The notes under the pieces were generated by a model, which saw nothing but the letters and a program-made list of their open reading frames with translations, was not told where the DNA came from and made no database searches. The translations under genes were made by a program, and so were the position numbers. Below are positions 1 through 8,201 of a stretch of DNA of 64,000 nt, piece after piece. Origin of the DNA: Bradyrhizobium lablabi (GTDB taxonomy: Bacteria > Pseudomonadota > Alphaproteobacteria > Rhizobiales > Xanthobacteraceae); the NCBI RefSeq assembly GCF_900141755.1, contig NZ_LT670844.1, positions 3,224,001-3,288,000 of the forward strand. The letters are read 5' to 3'. Every line of letters begins with the position of its first letter. Position 1 is the first letter of the stretch.

Positions 1-1
1 G

Positions 2-1132
2 ATTGGGGCCCTGATCGGCGGCTGGCTGTCGGACAAGATCGGCCGCCGCGTGATGTTCCTCGCCACCATGGTGCTGTTCATCGTGCTGGCGCTGGCGCAG
101 GCCTTCGTGCCCAACATCGGCTGGCTCATCGTCATTCGTTTTCTCCTGGGCGTGCCGCTCGGAAGCGATATCTCGACCGGTTATACCTACATCATGGAAT
201 CCATGGCCAAGGGCGAGCGCGAGGTGATGGGCAACCGCTGGCAGTTCATGTTCGCCGTGGGCGAAGTGCTGACGCTGGCGGTGATCGCGATCTTTCTCGT
301 TCTCAACATCGACCACGAAACCGTGTGGCGGGTCGTGCTCGGCCTCGGCGCACTGCCTGCACTGATCATCCTCATCATGCGCCACGACGTGCCGGAAACC
401 GCGGTGTGGCTGGTGCAGCAGGGCCGTTTTCGCGAAGCCAAGGAGGTCGCGCTGCAGATGTACAACGACAATCTCGACATGCTGCCGAACGAGGACGTCG
501 TACCGGCGAAGCCGCGGCCGTCGGCCTTCCTCGCCGATCTGCGCAAGGATCCGATCCGCTGGCGCGCCACGCTGTATGGCTGGATCGCCTGCTTCGCGCA
601 GGCCAGCGAATTCTCGACCTTCGCTTTCTACCTGCCGGTGCTGTTCGCGATGGTCGGCGTGTCCACGATCCTCGGCAACAACCTCGTCACCATGGCGCTG
701 TTCTCGTTCGCCGCGGTCTCGGGCTGGGTCGGACCGCTGTTGACGCCGAAGATCGGACATCGCGGCATCGGCATCGCCGGATTTTCAATCGTGATGGTTT
801 CGCTCCTGATCGCCGCCGCCGCGCTCTACACTGATCACAAATATGTGCTGCCGTTCGCCGCGGCCGGCATGCTGTGGGGTCATTATTGGAGCGCCTCGAA
901 CTGCATGACCATTCCGACCATGGTGGCGAAACCCGAGTATCGCGGCACCGCGAGCGGTTTTGCCTATATGTTCGTCAAACTGCCATCGTTTCTTGCGATC
1001 TTCCTGTTCCCGTCGCTGTTCGCGGCGATCGGCCAGGCCAACGCGACGCTGTTTGTCGCCGTCTTTCCGCTGATCGGGTTGCTCGCGGCAATCTTCATCC
1101 TGCCCGAGGTTTACGGCTACGAGCACGATTGA
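2..1132 (+). CDS. MFS transporter, sugar-porter-like, 5' end missing
   Basis: Inner-membrane secondary transporter of the major facilitator superfamily. The frame is already open at the left edge of the window, so the first two or so membrane segments are missing. The first visible residues carry the MFS loop 2-3 signature GGWLSDKIGRR. The sequence PETAVWLVQQGR after the sixth segment resembles the PESPRWL motif of sugar and aromatic-acid porters. About ten hydrophobic segments remain, split by a charged central loop, and the protein ends in a charged tail (EVYGYEHD). The substrate cannot be told from the sequence. The next gene follows after 126 bp with no sign of co-transcription. Confidence 0.85.
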   Translation: MGALIGGWLSDKIGRRVMFLATMVLFIVLALAQAFVPNIGWLIVIRFLLGVPLGSDISTGYTYIMESMAKGEREVMGNRWQFMFAVGEVLTLAVIAIFLVLNIDHETVWRVVLGLGALPALIILIMRHDVPETAVWLVQQGRFREAKEVALQMYNDNLDMLPNEDVVPAKPRPSAFLADLRKDPIRWRATLYGWIACFAQASEFSTFAFYLPVLFAMVGVSTILGNNLVTMALFSFAAVSGWVGPLLTPKIGHRGIGIAGFSIVMVSLLIAAAALYTDHKYVLPFAAAGMLWGHYWSASNCMTIPTMVAKPEYRGTASGFAYMFVKLPSFLAIFLFPSLFAAIGQANATLFVAVFPLIGLLAAIFILPEVYGYEHD

Positions 1133-1258
1133 GAAGCGCCGGCAAAGCCCGCCTGTCGGATGAGGCGCGGCATGGCAGCTCTGTGTCTTCCGCCGTCGTC
1201 ATGACGGAAGCAGGATTGCGCGCTACAGTGCAGGTGCCACCGGTCCCCGGGTCCTGCC

Positions 1259-2074
1259 ATGTTGCGATGTTTTTCCGTTGTCTTCGCCTTGTTGAGTTGG
1301 CTGATGGTACCAGCCGCCGCGCAGGATGCGCCGCGCAGCGAATGTCTGGCGATGGCGAACGCGACGCCGCGCGCCACCCCGGTCGGTCTTCGCGAGGCCG
1401 CGGCGAAAGCCGACGAAGTCGCGATCACCTATGCCGGCCATTCGACCTATTACATCGACACGCCCGGCGGCGTTCGGATCGCGACCGATTTCAGCGGCGC
1501 CAACACGACCGGCCGGCTGCCCGATATCGTCACCATGAACCGGGCGCACTCCACGCACTACACGCTGTTTCCCGATCCCCATATCCCCCATGTGCTGCAC
1601 GGCTGGGGCGACGACGGGCAGCCCGCCAAGATCGCGCTTCGGGTCGGCGACGTCTACATCCGCAATGTCACGACCGACATCCGGCGCTATTACGGCGATG
1701 ATTCCAGCGCGGAGATGATCAGGGACGGCAATTCGATCTTCATTTTCGAGGTCGCGGGCCTCTGCATCGGCCATCTCGGGCACCTGCATCACAAGCTCGA
1801 CGACAGCCATTTCGCGGCGATCGGCCGGCTCGATATCGTGATGGTGCCGATCGACGGCACCTATACCATGTCGCTCGACGGCATTTCGGACATCACGCGG
1901 CGGCTGCGCGCCTCGGTGGTGCTGCCGATGCACCGTTTCGCAACGCCGCTCGAGGAATTCATGCAAAAAATCGGTCAGCAATTCGAAATCGACGTGCGGA
2001 CCGAGCGGACCCTGACGATTTCGCGGGAGACGCTGCCGGCCACGCCGACCGTCATTATTCTCAAGGGGGTTTGA
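1259..2074 (+). CDS. Exported metallo-beta-lactamase-fold hydrolase (UlaG-like)
   Basis: 271 residues beginning with a signal peptide (hydrophobic residues 2-20, likely cleavage after AAA). The body follows the UlaG branch of the metallo-beta-lactamase fold: a first strand ITYAGHSTYYIDTPGG, a His-rich segment NRAHSTHYTLFPD where the family usually has HxHxDH, GHLGHLHH in the middle, and a late DIVMVPIDGTYT strand. The metal site is therefore altered from the canonical HxHxDH but keeps several histidines. Family members hydrolyse lactones, phosphodiesters or related compounds, and I cannot name the substrate. The stop lies 77 bp before the next start, with an inverted repeat between. Confidence 0.75.
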   Translation: MLRCFSVVFALLSWLMVPAAAQDAPRSECLAMANATPRATPVGLREAAAKADEVAITYAGHSTYYIDTPGGVRIATDFSGANTTGRLPDIVTMNRAHSTHYTLFPDPHIPHVLHGWGDDGQPAKIALRVGDVYIRNVTTDIRRYYGDDSSAEMIRDGNSIFIFEVAGLCIGHLGHLHHKLDDSHFAAIGRLDIVMVPIDGTYTMSLDGISDITRRLRASVVLPMHRFATPLEEFMQKIGQQFEIDVRTERTLTISRETLPATPTVIILKGV

Positions 2075-2107
2075 CACGCCAAGTTCGACGCGCGCAGAGA
2101 CTTGATC

Positions 2108-2127
2108 GTAAGGTATTTTTACCTTAC
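2108..2127. promoter_or_regulatory. Perfect inverted repeat upstream of AbrB/PIN toxin-antitoxin pair
   Basis: GTAAGGTA-N4-TACCTTAC is a perfect 8-bp inverted repeat with a TTTT spacer, lying 24 bp upstream of the antitoxin start. Antitoxins of the AbrB/MazE type normally repress their own operon through such palindromes, so this is the likely operator. That role is inferred from position and symmetry. Confidence 0.6.
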
Positions 2128-2151
2128 ATTGACCTCGAAATGAGGCCATCG

Positions 2152-2403
2152 ATGATTACACTTACCGTAACCGCCAAGGGACAAGTTACCCTGCGCAAGG
2201 ACATCCTGAGGCATCTGGGTGTTCAGCCGGGGGAGAAAATCGCCGTGGATAAGCTTCCTGACGGCCGGGTCGAAGTGAAGGCCGCTCGGCCCACGGGCAA
2301 TATTTCGGATGCATTCAATTTCCTGAAGAGGAAGGGCGGCCCGTCCTTGTCGATTGAGGAAATGAACAAGATTGCCGCCCGGGGTTGGGCCGGCAAGCGA
2401 TGA
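2152..2403 (+). CDS. AbrB/SpoVT-fold antitoxin
   Basis: 83-residue antitoxin with an N-terminal swapped-hairpin AbrB domain: TVTAKGQVTLRKDILRHLG, then PGEKIAVDKLPDGRVEV. The C-terminal 35 residues (from GNISDAFNFLKRKGG) should be the toxin-wrapping tail. ATG at 2152 is preferred because it starts just before the AbrB strand; an in-frame ATG at 2140 would add four residues. Its stop overlaps the start of the PIN toxin by four bases, so the two are translationally coupled. It is expected to bind DNA at the palindrome just upstream and to neutralise the toxin. Confidence 0.85.
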   Translation: MITLTVTAKGQVTLRKDILRHLGVQPGEKIAVDKLPDGRVEVKAARPTGNISDAFNFLKRKGGPSLSIEEMNKIAARGWAGKR

Positions 2404-2798
2404 AGATTACGGCCGATACCAACGTCCTGGTTCGGGCAGTCATTGGCGATGACGCGCAGCAAAGCAAAGCCGCTCAGACGATTCTAAAGAAGGCAGACGT
2501 CGTTGCGCTGGCGATACCGGCGCTCTGCGAATTAGTATGGGTACTGTCGCAGGGCTACAAGGTTCCGGCGCGGGATATCGCCGAAGCGATCAGGCGTTTG
2601 ATGAACGGTACCAACGTCGCGGTGAACAGGCCCGCGGCGGAAGCCGGATTGGCTGTGCTGGACATAGGCGGCGACTTTGCCGACGGTGTCATCGCTTATG
2701 AAGGAAGCTGGCTCGGCGCGGATGCCTTCGTTTCCTTCGACAAGAAGGCCGTGAGGTTGATGGAAGCACAAGGCAGATCGGCTCAGTTGCTGGCCTAG
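2400..2798 (+). CDS. PIN-domain ribonuclease toxin (VapC type)
   Basis: 132 residues with a PIN fold. The acidic residues expected for a Mg-dependent RNase are in place: Asp in ADTNVLVR at the N-terminus, Glu in LCELVW near residue 43, Asp in FADGVIAY near residue 97 and Asp in FVSFDKKA near residue 115. VapC toxins typically cleave tRNA or rRNA. ATG at 2400 overlaps the antitoxin stop (ATGA), the usual arrangement for such pairs. All the catalytic acids appear intact, so the toxin is probably functional. Confidence 0.88.
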   Translation: MKITADTNVLVRAVIGDDAQQSKAAQTILKKADVVALAIPALCELVWVLSQGYKVPARDIAEAIRRLMNGTNVAVNRPAAEAGLAVLDIGGDFADGVIAYEGSWLGADAFVSFDKKAVRLMEAQGRSAQLLA

Positions 2799-2845
2799 AT
2801 AATCTCTGCGCGTCAATTTTTGCGGTAATTCAGGGAGCGAACACC

Positions 2846-3895
2846 ATGGCCAGCAATGCCCCCGTATCCGGAAGCGGGCTCTATGCCGATCCGCGCGAAG
2901 ACTGGCTCGCCTTGCGGAAGGAGGAGATCATCGATCCACAGCGCCCGATCGTCGACCCTCACCATCATCTGTGGGACCGCGGCGGCCAGCGCTACATGAT
3001 CGAGGAGATGGCCGCCGACATCGCCTCCGGCCACAATATTGTTGCAACCGTCTATGTCGATTGCCGCTCGATGTATCGCGCACACGGACCGGAAGCGTTC
3101 CGCCCCGTGGGCGAAGTCGAATTTGCTAACGGCGTCGCGGCGATGAGCGCGAGCGGCGGCTATGGTCCGGCCGCGATCTGCGCCGGCATTGTCAGCCACG
3201 TCAATCTCTTGCTGGGCGAGGATGCCCGCGCCGTGTTGGAGGCGGAAATTACCGCCGGCAATGGCCGCTTCCGCGGCATCCGGCATTCCTCGGCGTGGGA
3301 CGCGGACCCAAACGTCGCCGGCATGTATGCGACGCGCCCGAAAGGCCTGTTGCTCGACGAAACGTTTCGCAAGGGATTTGCCTGTCTCGCGCCGCTCAAC
3401 TTAAGTTTCGACGCGTGGCTGTTTCACCCGCAGATCGGTGAGCTTGCCGATCTCGCGCGCGCCTTTCCGGATACAAAAATCGTGCTCGATCATTGCGGCG
3501 GCCCGATCGGCCTCGGCGGTTACGCCAACCGGCGCGACGAGATTTTTGCGGAATGGAAGGCGTCGACCCGGGACATCGCGAAATGCCGCAATGTGGTCGT
3601 AAAACTCGGTGGCCTCGCGATGCGGTTGCTGGGCTATGATTTTCACGAGCATCCAAAGCCGCCATCGTCCGAAGAGGCGGCCGCGGCGTGGCGCCCCTAT
3701 ATCGAGACCTGCATCGAGGCGTTCGGCCCCGAGCGCTGCATGTTCGAGAGCAACTTTCCGCCCGACAAGGGCCAGTGCAGCTATCAAGTGATCTTCAACG
3801 CCTTCAAGCGCATCGCCGCGCAATATAGCGAGGCGGAGAAGACCGCGCTGTTCTCGAAGACGGCGACGGATTTTTATAGGCTCCGGCCTGCCTAA
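2846..3895 (+). CDS. Amidohydrolase_2 family metal-dependent hydrolase
   Basis: 349-residue TIM-barrel hydrolase of the amidohydrolase-2 family, which includes PDC lactonase, decarboxylases and sugar lactonases. Metal-site motif DPHHHLWD lies near residue 37, followed later by the conserved LDHCGGP strand (about residue 215) and the C-terminal FESNFPPDKG (about residue 300) with the last Asp ligand. These match the lactonase-like members that act on carboxylated lactones. A clear Shine-Dalgarno (GGGAG) lies 7 nt before ATG 2846. It stands alone in orientation with the esterase that follows; the exact substrate is not predictable. Confidence 0.85.
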   Translation: MASNAPVSGSGLYADPREDWLALRKEEIIDPQRPIVDPHHHLWDRGGQRYMIEEMAADIASGHNIVATVYVDCRSMYRAHGPEAFRPVGEVEFANGVAAMSASGGYGPAAICAGIVSHVNLLLGEDARAVLEAEITAGNGRFRGIRHSSAWDADPNVAGMYATRPKGLLLDETFRKGFACLAPLNLSFDAWLFHPQIGELADLARAFPDTKIVLDHCGGPIGLGGYANRRDEIFAEWKASTRDIAKCRNVVVKLGGLAMRLLGYDFHEHPKPPSSEEAAAAWRPYIETCIEAFGPERCMFESNFPPDKGQCSYQVIFNAFKRIAAQYSEAEKTALFSKTATDFYRLRPA

Positions 3896-3952
3896 TGGCG
3901 ATGGTGGTGGGCAAGGATGTCAGGCTTTGGTGCAATCCATGGAGAGGCGGCG

Positions 3953-4465
3953 ATGAAACGGCGGACTTCTTGGCTGAAGATGCTTGGATGCCTCGCAATC
4001 CTGGCCGGAATATCGAATTTTGCTGATACCTCGGCCCATGCAGCAACCATCGTGGCTCTTGGCGCCAGCAATACCTTTGGCAAGGGGGTTGCGCGCAATC
4101 AGGCCTATCCTGCGCAACTCGAAGCGATATTGCGAACGAGGGGACTCAACGTCCGGGTGATAAACGCCGGCATCAACGGCGACACGACGCAGGGGATGCT
4201 GGGGCGACTGGATCGCGCCGTGCCGAACGGAACCGGTGCCGTTATTTTGCAGCCGGGCGGGAACGACGGACGCAAGGGGAGCCCGGATCGCACGGCCGAA
4301 ATTCAGAGCCGCTTGAGTGCCCGGGGTATTCCAGTGATCCTGATGCCAAACAATGTTTTGAAGGGATTGCCTCACCAGCCTGACGGTCAGCATTTGACCC
4401 CTGACGGCTACCGCATGCTGGCAGAGTCGGTGGCCTCTCAGGTCGCGGGGGCGATCGGCCGCTAG
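3953..4465 (+). CDS. Exported SGNH-hydrolase (TesA-like esterase/lysophospholipase)
   Basis: 170 residues from ATG 3953. This start puts a signal peptide (MKRRTSWLK followed by a hydrophobic stretch to AHA) at the N-terminus, and an in-frame ATG at 3917 would bury it. SGNH blocks are readable: block I ALGASNTFG with the nucleophile Ser, block II Gly in INAGINGDT, block III Asn in QPGGND, and the Asp/His pair in DGQHLTPDGY. Block I reads GASN rather than the usual GDSL. The protein is shorter than most TesA relatives between blocks III and V. It is probably a periplasmic esterase or thioesterase. Confidence 0.85.
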   Translation: MKRRTSWLKMLGCLAILAGISNFADTSAHAATIVALGASNTFGKGVARNQAYPAQLEAILRTRGLNVRVINAGINGDTTQGMLGRLDRAVPNGTGAVILQPGGNDGRKGSPDRTAEIQSRLSARGIPVILMPNNVLKGLPHQPDGQHLTPDGYRMLAESVASQVAGAIGR

Positions 4466-4469
4466 GCTC

Positions 4470-4925
4470 TCAGGCCGAGCCCATCAGGCTCGCGGGCTGG
4501 CGCTTGCCGGATGGCAGCAGCGTTCGCTTGATCTTGGAGAACACCCGCAGCGCGAAGCCGAGCAGCACCGGCTGGGTCTTGCGGCAGAACGCGAGCTTCT
4601 TGACGCGGCCGTCGACATGCCATTTGGCATGCGCGCCGTCCTTGAAGAAGATGACGTCGCCGGGGCCATATCGGGTCGGACCCATCGTATCGCTTTCGAG
4701 CACGATGGCGCCTTCGAGGATCAGGATGGTCTCGTCGAAATCATAGTACCAGTTGAACTTGCCCTCGCTGCACTGCCAGACCATGGTCGACGCCAGCCCG
4801 TCCGCGCTTTTCGACAGCACGCAGCATTGCGCAACCGGATTGCCCTCGATGATCCACGACGGCTCGATCGGCCGCGGCGTCAGGTTGACGACGAGGTTGG
4901 CGGTTTCGATCAGCGTGCGGGACAT
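4470..4925 (-). CDS. Cupin-domain protein
   Basis: 151 residues with a single cupin barrel (about residues 50-115): YYDFDETILILEGAI then RYGPGDVIFFKDGAHAKWHV, the two halves of the cupin_3 type. The metal-binding histidines of canonical cupins are mostly replaced (one His in AHAKWHV), so this may be a non-metal or regulatory cupin. ATG at 4925 has GAGG six bases upstream; a TTG at 4937 is less likely. The stop is four bases from the convergent esterase gene. No enzymatic role can be assigned. Confidence 0.75.
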   Translation of the reverse strand: MSRTLIETANLVVNLTPRPIEPSWIIEGNPVAQCCVLSKSADGLASTMVWQCSEGKFNWYYDFDETILILEGAIVLESDTMGPTRYGPGDVIFFKDGAHAKWHVDGRVKKLAFCRKTQPVLLGFALRVFSKIKRTLLPSGKRQPASLMGSA

Positions 4926-5092
4926 CAAAAACCTCAAACGGCCAGATTCAAGAATTGGCTCAAGATGCGGAGCGAACGCAGCTTGGCGAAGTGCTGCGCC
5001 AAGCTAGGAATAAACTTTTAAGCCTTTCTTACGGCGCTCGGTTCAATCGCAGCAAACGAGGCCGGATTTGACGGCAAATCAGGCCGCGGCGG

Positions 5093-5710
5093 CTACTTTT
5101 TGCCTCCATCCGCCGGCGCCGACCCGATCAAGGCCTTCAGGAAGGTAACCATGATGCGGCCGCTGCGGCTCGTCTCGCCGTCTTTCGACACCAGCGCCAT
5201 GCCGCGGCCGAGCGCGATGAAGCCGGTGGCGATATCGACGGGATCGGCGGGCGGCTTCTTGCCGAACAGCTCGAAAAGTTTGGTGACGAACGTGCCCAGC
5301 GCGCGGCGATGCTTGCGGTTCAGTTCGTTATAACCTTCCGCAAACGAAGGGCTGCGCAGCGCCTGCAATTGCAGCTCGATCGCCAACACCGCAAAGGCGG
5401 GATCGGAATTGATGGTCGCGGCCCATTTCTCTATGCCCGCCATGGCCTTCGCGACATCACCCCCGGCGCTGCTCAGCGCGGCCTCGATCTTGGCGCGCTC
5501 TTCGGATTGGTGCCGCTGGACGAGCTCCAGCAGGATCGCCTCCTTGTCCGGAAAATTCGAATAGAACGCGCCCTGCGAAAATCCCGCCGCGTCCGCGATG
5601 TCGCGCACCGAGGCCTGGGCGAAACCTTTCCTGACGATCTCGTCGCGCGCCGCCTCGATCAGGAGGTTCTTGGTACGCGCCTGACTTTCCTCGCGATTCA
5701 GCCTTGGCAA
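5093..5710 (-). CDS. TetR-family transcriptional regulator
   Basis: 205 residues. The N-terminal TetR helix-turn-helix is clear: residues 10-60 with VRDIADAAGFSQGAFYSNF followed by PDKEAILLELV. The C-terminal ligand domain resembles the common TetR_C_6-like type. The only usable start is a TTG at 5710 with GGAG nine bases upstream. It is divergent from the membrane protein at 5810, the most likely target together with the DoxX gene behind it. The ligand is unknown. Confidence 0.88.
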   Translation of the reverse strand: MPRLNREESQARTKNLLIEAARDEIVRKGFAQASVRDIADAAGFSQGAFYSNFPDKEAILLELVQRHQSEERAKIEAALSSAGGDVAKAMAGIEKWAATINSDPAFAVLAIELQLQALRSPSFAEGYNELNRKHRRALGTFVTKLFELFGKKPPADPVDIATGFIALGRGMALVSKDGETSRSGRIMVTFLKALIGSAPADGGKK

Positions 5711-5729
5711 TTTGGGTCGCTCCAGACAA

Positions 5730-5755
5730 CAGATAGCAGTTGATTTTCAGATAGC
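5730..5755. promoter_or_regulatory. Direct repeat in the TetR/membrane-protein divergent region
   Basis: CAGATAGC occurs twice (5730-5737 and 5748-5755), 18 bp apart, inside the 99-bp divergent intergenic region. A repeated half-site in this position is a candidate binding site for the TetR protein. The spacing and the direct orientation make this only a weak proposal. Confidence 0.3.
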
Positions 5756-5809
5756 TAGTGGTATTTGTAATCCGAAGCGGCCGATTGGGGCTCCGGGAGG
5801 ACGTATATC

Positions 5810-6499
5810 ATGGAGACCAGATCGTTGGACCGCATGCTCGCCATCCTGGCAACGTTTGCCGCGTTGACGGTGGCCGGCATGGCGGTCGCCATCCTCGCGA
5901 CAAAAGGTTCGCAGGATTTCTTCCAGACCGCGCGCCCGGTTGAAGCCTATGGCGCGTATCTTTCGACCCCGCTGGTCGCGTTCGGCCTTCGGCTCAATCT
6001 CGGGCTCGATAACCTCTTCATGCTGTTCTACGGGGCCTTCTTCATCGTGCTGAGCGTCCGGCTGCGCGACACACTCGGGCCCAGCCTCGCCGGCACCGCG
6101 CTTGCCGCTGTCATGCTGACGGTCGTGCTGGATTCGATCGAGAACCATCACATCATGACCATGGTGCATTCGATCCAGAACGGGCTGCCGCTGTCGGTGA
6201 CCGACGGGCAGCTTCAGATGATCGCCTCCCAAGTAAAATTTCACGCCAGCTATCTTGCGGTTCTGCTGTTCTCGTTCGGATTCCTGCAACTGGGAAAGCT
6301 CGGCCGCATCATCGCGATCGTGCTGTGGTGCTACATTCCCTGCGGCGTACTGATTTCGGTGATTCCGGTCGAGCAGGCCAAGGCACTCGTGCTCGGACGA
6401 ACGATCTTCTTCGTCTTTGCCTTCATCCTCTCGGCCGTCCTGTTCTTTTCGCTCGCCAAAAAATCAGCGCCGGCGCCGTCAAGCCAAAACATAGCATAA
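5810..6499 (+). CDS. Multi-pass membrane protein, unknown function
   Basis: 229 residues with about six hydrophobic segments: residues 10-30, 45-65, 68-88, 97-117, about 150-185 and 190-220. A Shine-Dalgarno (GGGAGG) lies about nine bases before ATG 5810. Between segments there is a conserved-looking acidic/His stretch, DSIENHHIMTMVHSIQNG. No family was recognised. It probably forms an operon with the DoxX gene 18 bp downstream and is probably controlled by the divergent TetR protein. Neighbourhood suggests a membrane stress or redox function, but that is only association. Confidence 0.75.
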   Translation: METRSLDRMLAILATFAALTVAGMAVAILATKGSQDFFQTARPVEAYGAYLSTPLVAFGLRLNLGLDNLFMLFYGAFFIVLSVRLRDTLGPSLAGTALAAVMLTVVLDSIENHHIMTMVHSIQNGLPLSVTDGQLQMIASQVKFHASYLAVLLFSFGFLQLGKLGRIIAIVLWCYIPCGVLISVIPVEQAKALVLGRTIFFVFAFILSAVLFFSLAKKSAPAPSSQNIA

Positions 6500-6517
6500 C
6501 CGACCAAGGAGCGCGCC

Positions 6518-6892
6518 ATGCCCATCACGGTGATCACGATTGTCGGCCGCACTTTGCTCGCGCTGCTGTTCATTCTCGCAGGGCTTGCGAAGATCGCCGG
6601 CCCTCAGCCGTTCCTCGATCATATGGCCGCCCACCACATTCCCGGCCTGTTGCTGCCGCTGGTCATCGTGCTCGAACTCGGCGCCGGCGTCGCGCTCCTG
6701 ATCGGATGGCAGCTCACCTGGTCAGCAGGCGCGCTGGCGTTGTTCTGCGTCGCCACCGCGTTCGTGTTTCATCTCGACCTCGCCGACAAGGCCGAGCGGA
6801 CGCTGTTCGTAAAAGACCTCGCGATCGCCGGTGCGCTGATGGTGATCGCGGCCGGCGCGGCGCAGATGCGCGGCGCGGTATCGATCGGATAG
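6518..6892 (+). CDS. DoxX-family membrane protein
   Basis: 124 residues in a four-helix DoxX fold. The first helix reads GRTLLALLFILAGLAKI, a typical DoxX opening, followed by the PFLDHMAAH loop and three further helices ending in a short tail. DoxX proteins are small inner-membrane proteins linked to redox or thiosulfate metabolism in some species, but most have no assigned function. It begins 18 bp after the preceding membrane protein and is read as the second gene of that operon. Confidence 0.85.
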   Translation: MPITVITIVGRTLLALLFILAGLAKIAGPQPFLDHMAAHHIPGLLLPLVIVLELGAGVALLIGWQLTWSAGALALFCVATAFVFHLDLADKAERTLFVKDLAIAGALMVIAAGAAQMRGAVSIG

Positions 6893-6932
6893 CGATACGG
6901 CCGGCTCCCCCGACCCTGGCCTTCGACTGAGA

Positions 6933-8054
6933 TTAATTTGGCGTGCGTTGCGGCGGATGCCATTGCGGCCGCCCTACATTGCCGAGCAGCGAGACAAGTT
7001 CGGCCTGGCGCGTTGTTCCGGTTTTGGCAAAGACAGCCTTGACCTGACTGCGGATCGTTTCCTGCGACAGGCTGAGGCTCGCCGCGAGCTCGCCGATCGT
7101 CTTGCCCTCGAGAAGTCCGTTGGCGGCGCGACTTTCGGCCGGCGACAGGTCGAACAGGCCGTTGAGCAAATCGTCCGGCAATGATTGCGGCGAGCCGAGC
7201 GGCGTAATCACGAGGATGGCCATCGCCGACCCAAAAATGTCATGGGCGGAGCGGCGGACCGGCAGCAGATGGATTACCATGGCCGCGTCATCGCCGTTCG
7301 ACGGCACCGGGATCGACCTGGCACCGGTTTGAAATTCACCGGAATTGAGATGTTCGATCGCCTCCGACAGCAGCGAATTTGCGCCGGAATGGGTCAAGGC
7401 GATCCTGCCGAAGCCACGCGAAACGATCTGCTTGCCGGCCTGCTCGAATAGCGGACTTGTCGCAACGATCTTTCCATCGCCCACCATGACCGCCGAAGGA
7501 AGGCCCATCGTCGTAAGCGATTCGAGCATTCCTTGCGCGCGCTCAAGGCGGAGACGAGCCGACATCAGCGCCGCCCGTGCCAGATGCGGCCGCAGCGAGT
7601 TGAGCCTGGCAATGACGGTGTCGTCGATCGGACCCTCGGCGAGGCCGCGCTCGATGCTGATGGCCAGCATGTCGTCGCTCGGGACTTGAAACACGGCTCC
7701 TGCGGCCCAACCGAACCCGCGCGGATAAAGCAACTCCTGAAACGTCGGATCCACCGCCATTTCAGCCGATGTGAACATATCGATCTCTCGCATGAACCCC
7801 AGATGTTTGTGCTTTAGCAGCCGTTCCATCCGTGGATTTCGCACATGAAAACCGCCTTCGACGAAGGCGATACCCAAGTGCCTGACCGATTCCGAGGACG
7901 TCCACCGCAGCGTGTGCGGATCCGTCGTCAGCAAGAATGTGCCGATTGCTCCGGCCAATTGCGCCAGCCGATCGAGAACCGACGGCCACTTTTCGGGGAC
8001 CGCGGCCGCTTCATAGATCAAGTCGAGCAGCTCGCCGTCGTCGCCGAGCGACAT
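6933..8054 (-). CDS. LuxR-type transcriptional regulator with N-terminal sensor domain
   Basis: 373 residues from ATG 8054, which has an excellent Shine-Dalgarno (GGGAGGACGG). The C-terminal 60 residues are a LuxR helix-turn-helix: LSPAESRAANGLLEGKTIGE, then LAASLSLSQETIRSQVKAVF with the usual KTGTTRQAEL end. The first 300 residues contain no receiver aspartate and look like a PAS- or GAF-like sensory region typical of stand-alone rhizobial LuxR solos. The ligand is unknown. It ends 40 bp from the convergent DoxX gene and has no obvious partner gene. Confidence 0.85.
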   Translation of the reverse strand: MSLGDDGELLDLIYEAAAVPEKWPSVLDRLAQLAGAIGTFLLTTDPHTLRWTSSESVRHLGIAFVEGGFHVRNPRMERLLKHKHLGFMREIDMFTSAEMAVDPTFQELLYPRGFGWAAGAVFQVPSDDMLAISIERGLAEGPIDDTVIARLNSLRPHLARAALMSARLRLERAQGMLESLTTMGLPSAVMVGDGKIVATSPLFEQAGKQIVSRGFGRIALTHSGANSLLSEAIEHLNSGEFQTGARSIPVPSNGDDAAMVIHLLPVRRSAHDIFGSAMAILVITPLGSPQSLPDDLLNGLFDLSPAESRAANGLLEGKTIGELAASLSLSQETIRSQVKAVFAKTGTTRQAELVSLLGNVGRPQWHPPQRTPN

Positions 8055-8201
8055 TTTCCGTCCTCCCGTTGGCGCCAGCATCGAGAAACCCGTTCAAGCG
8101 CAATCGGGGGGCGCATTGAAGCAACTGTAGCTGGTTCGCCCAAACGGGTGAAGCCAATTCAAGTCACCTGGATCCGCGATGAAGCGAGCTCTATACCGGC
8201 C

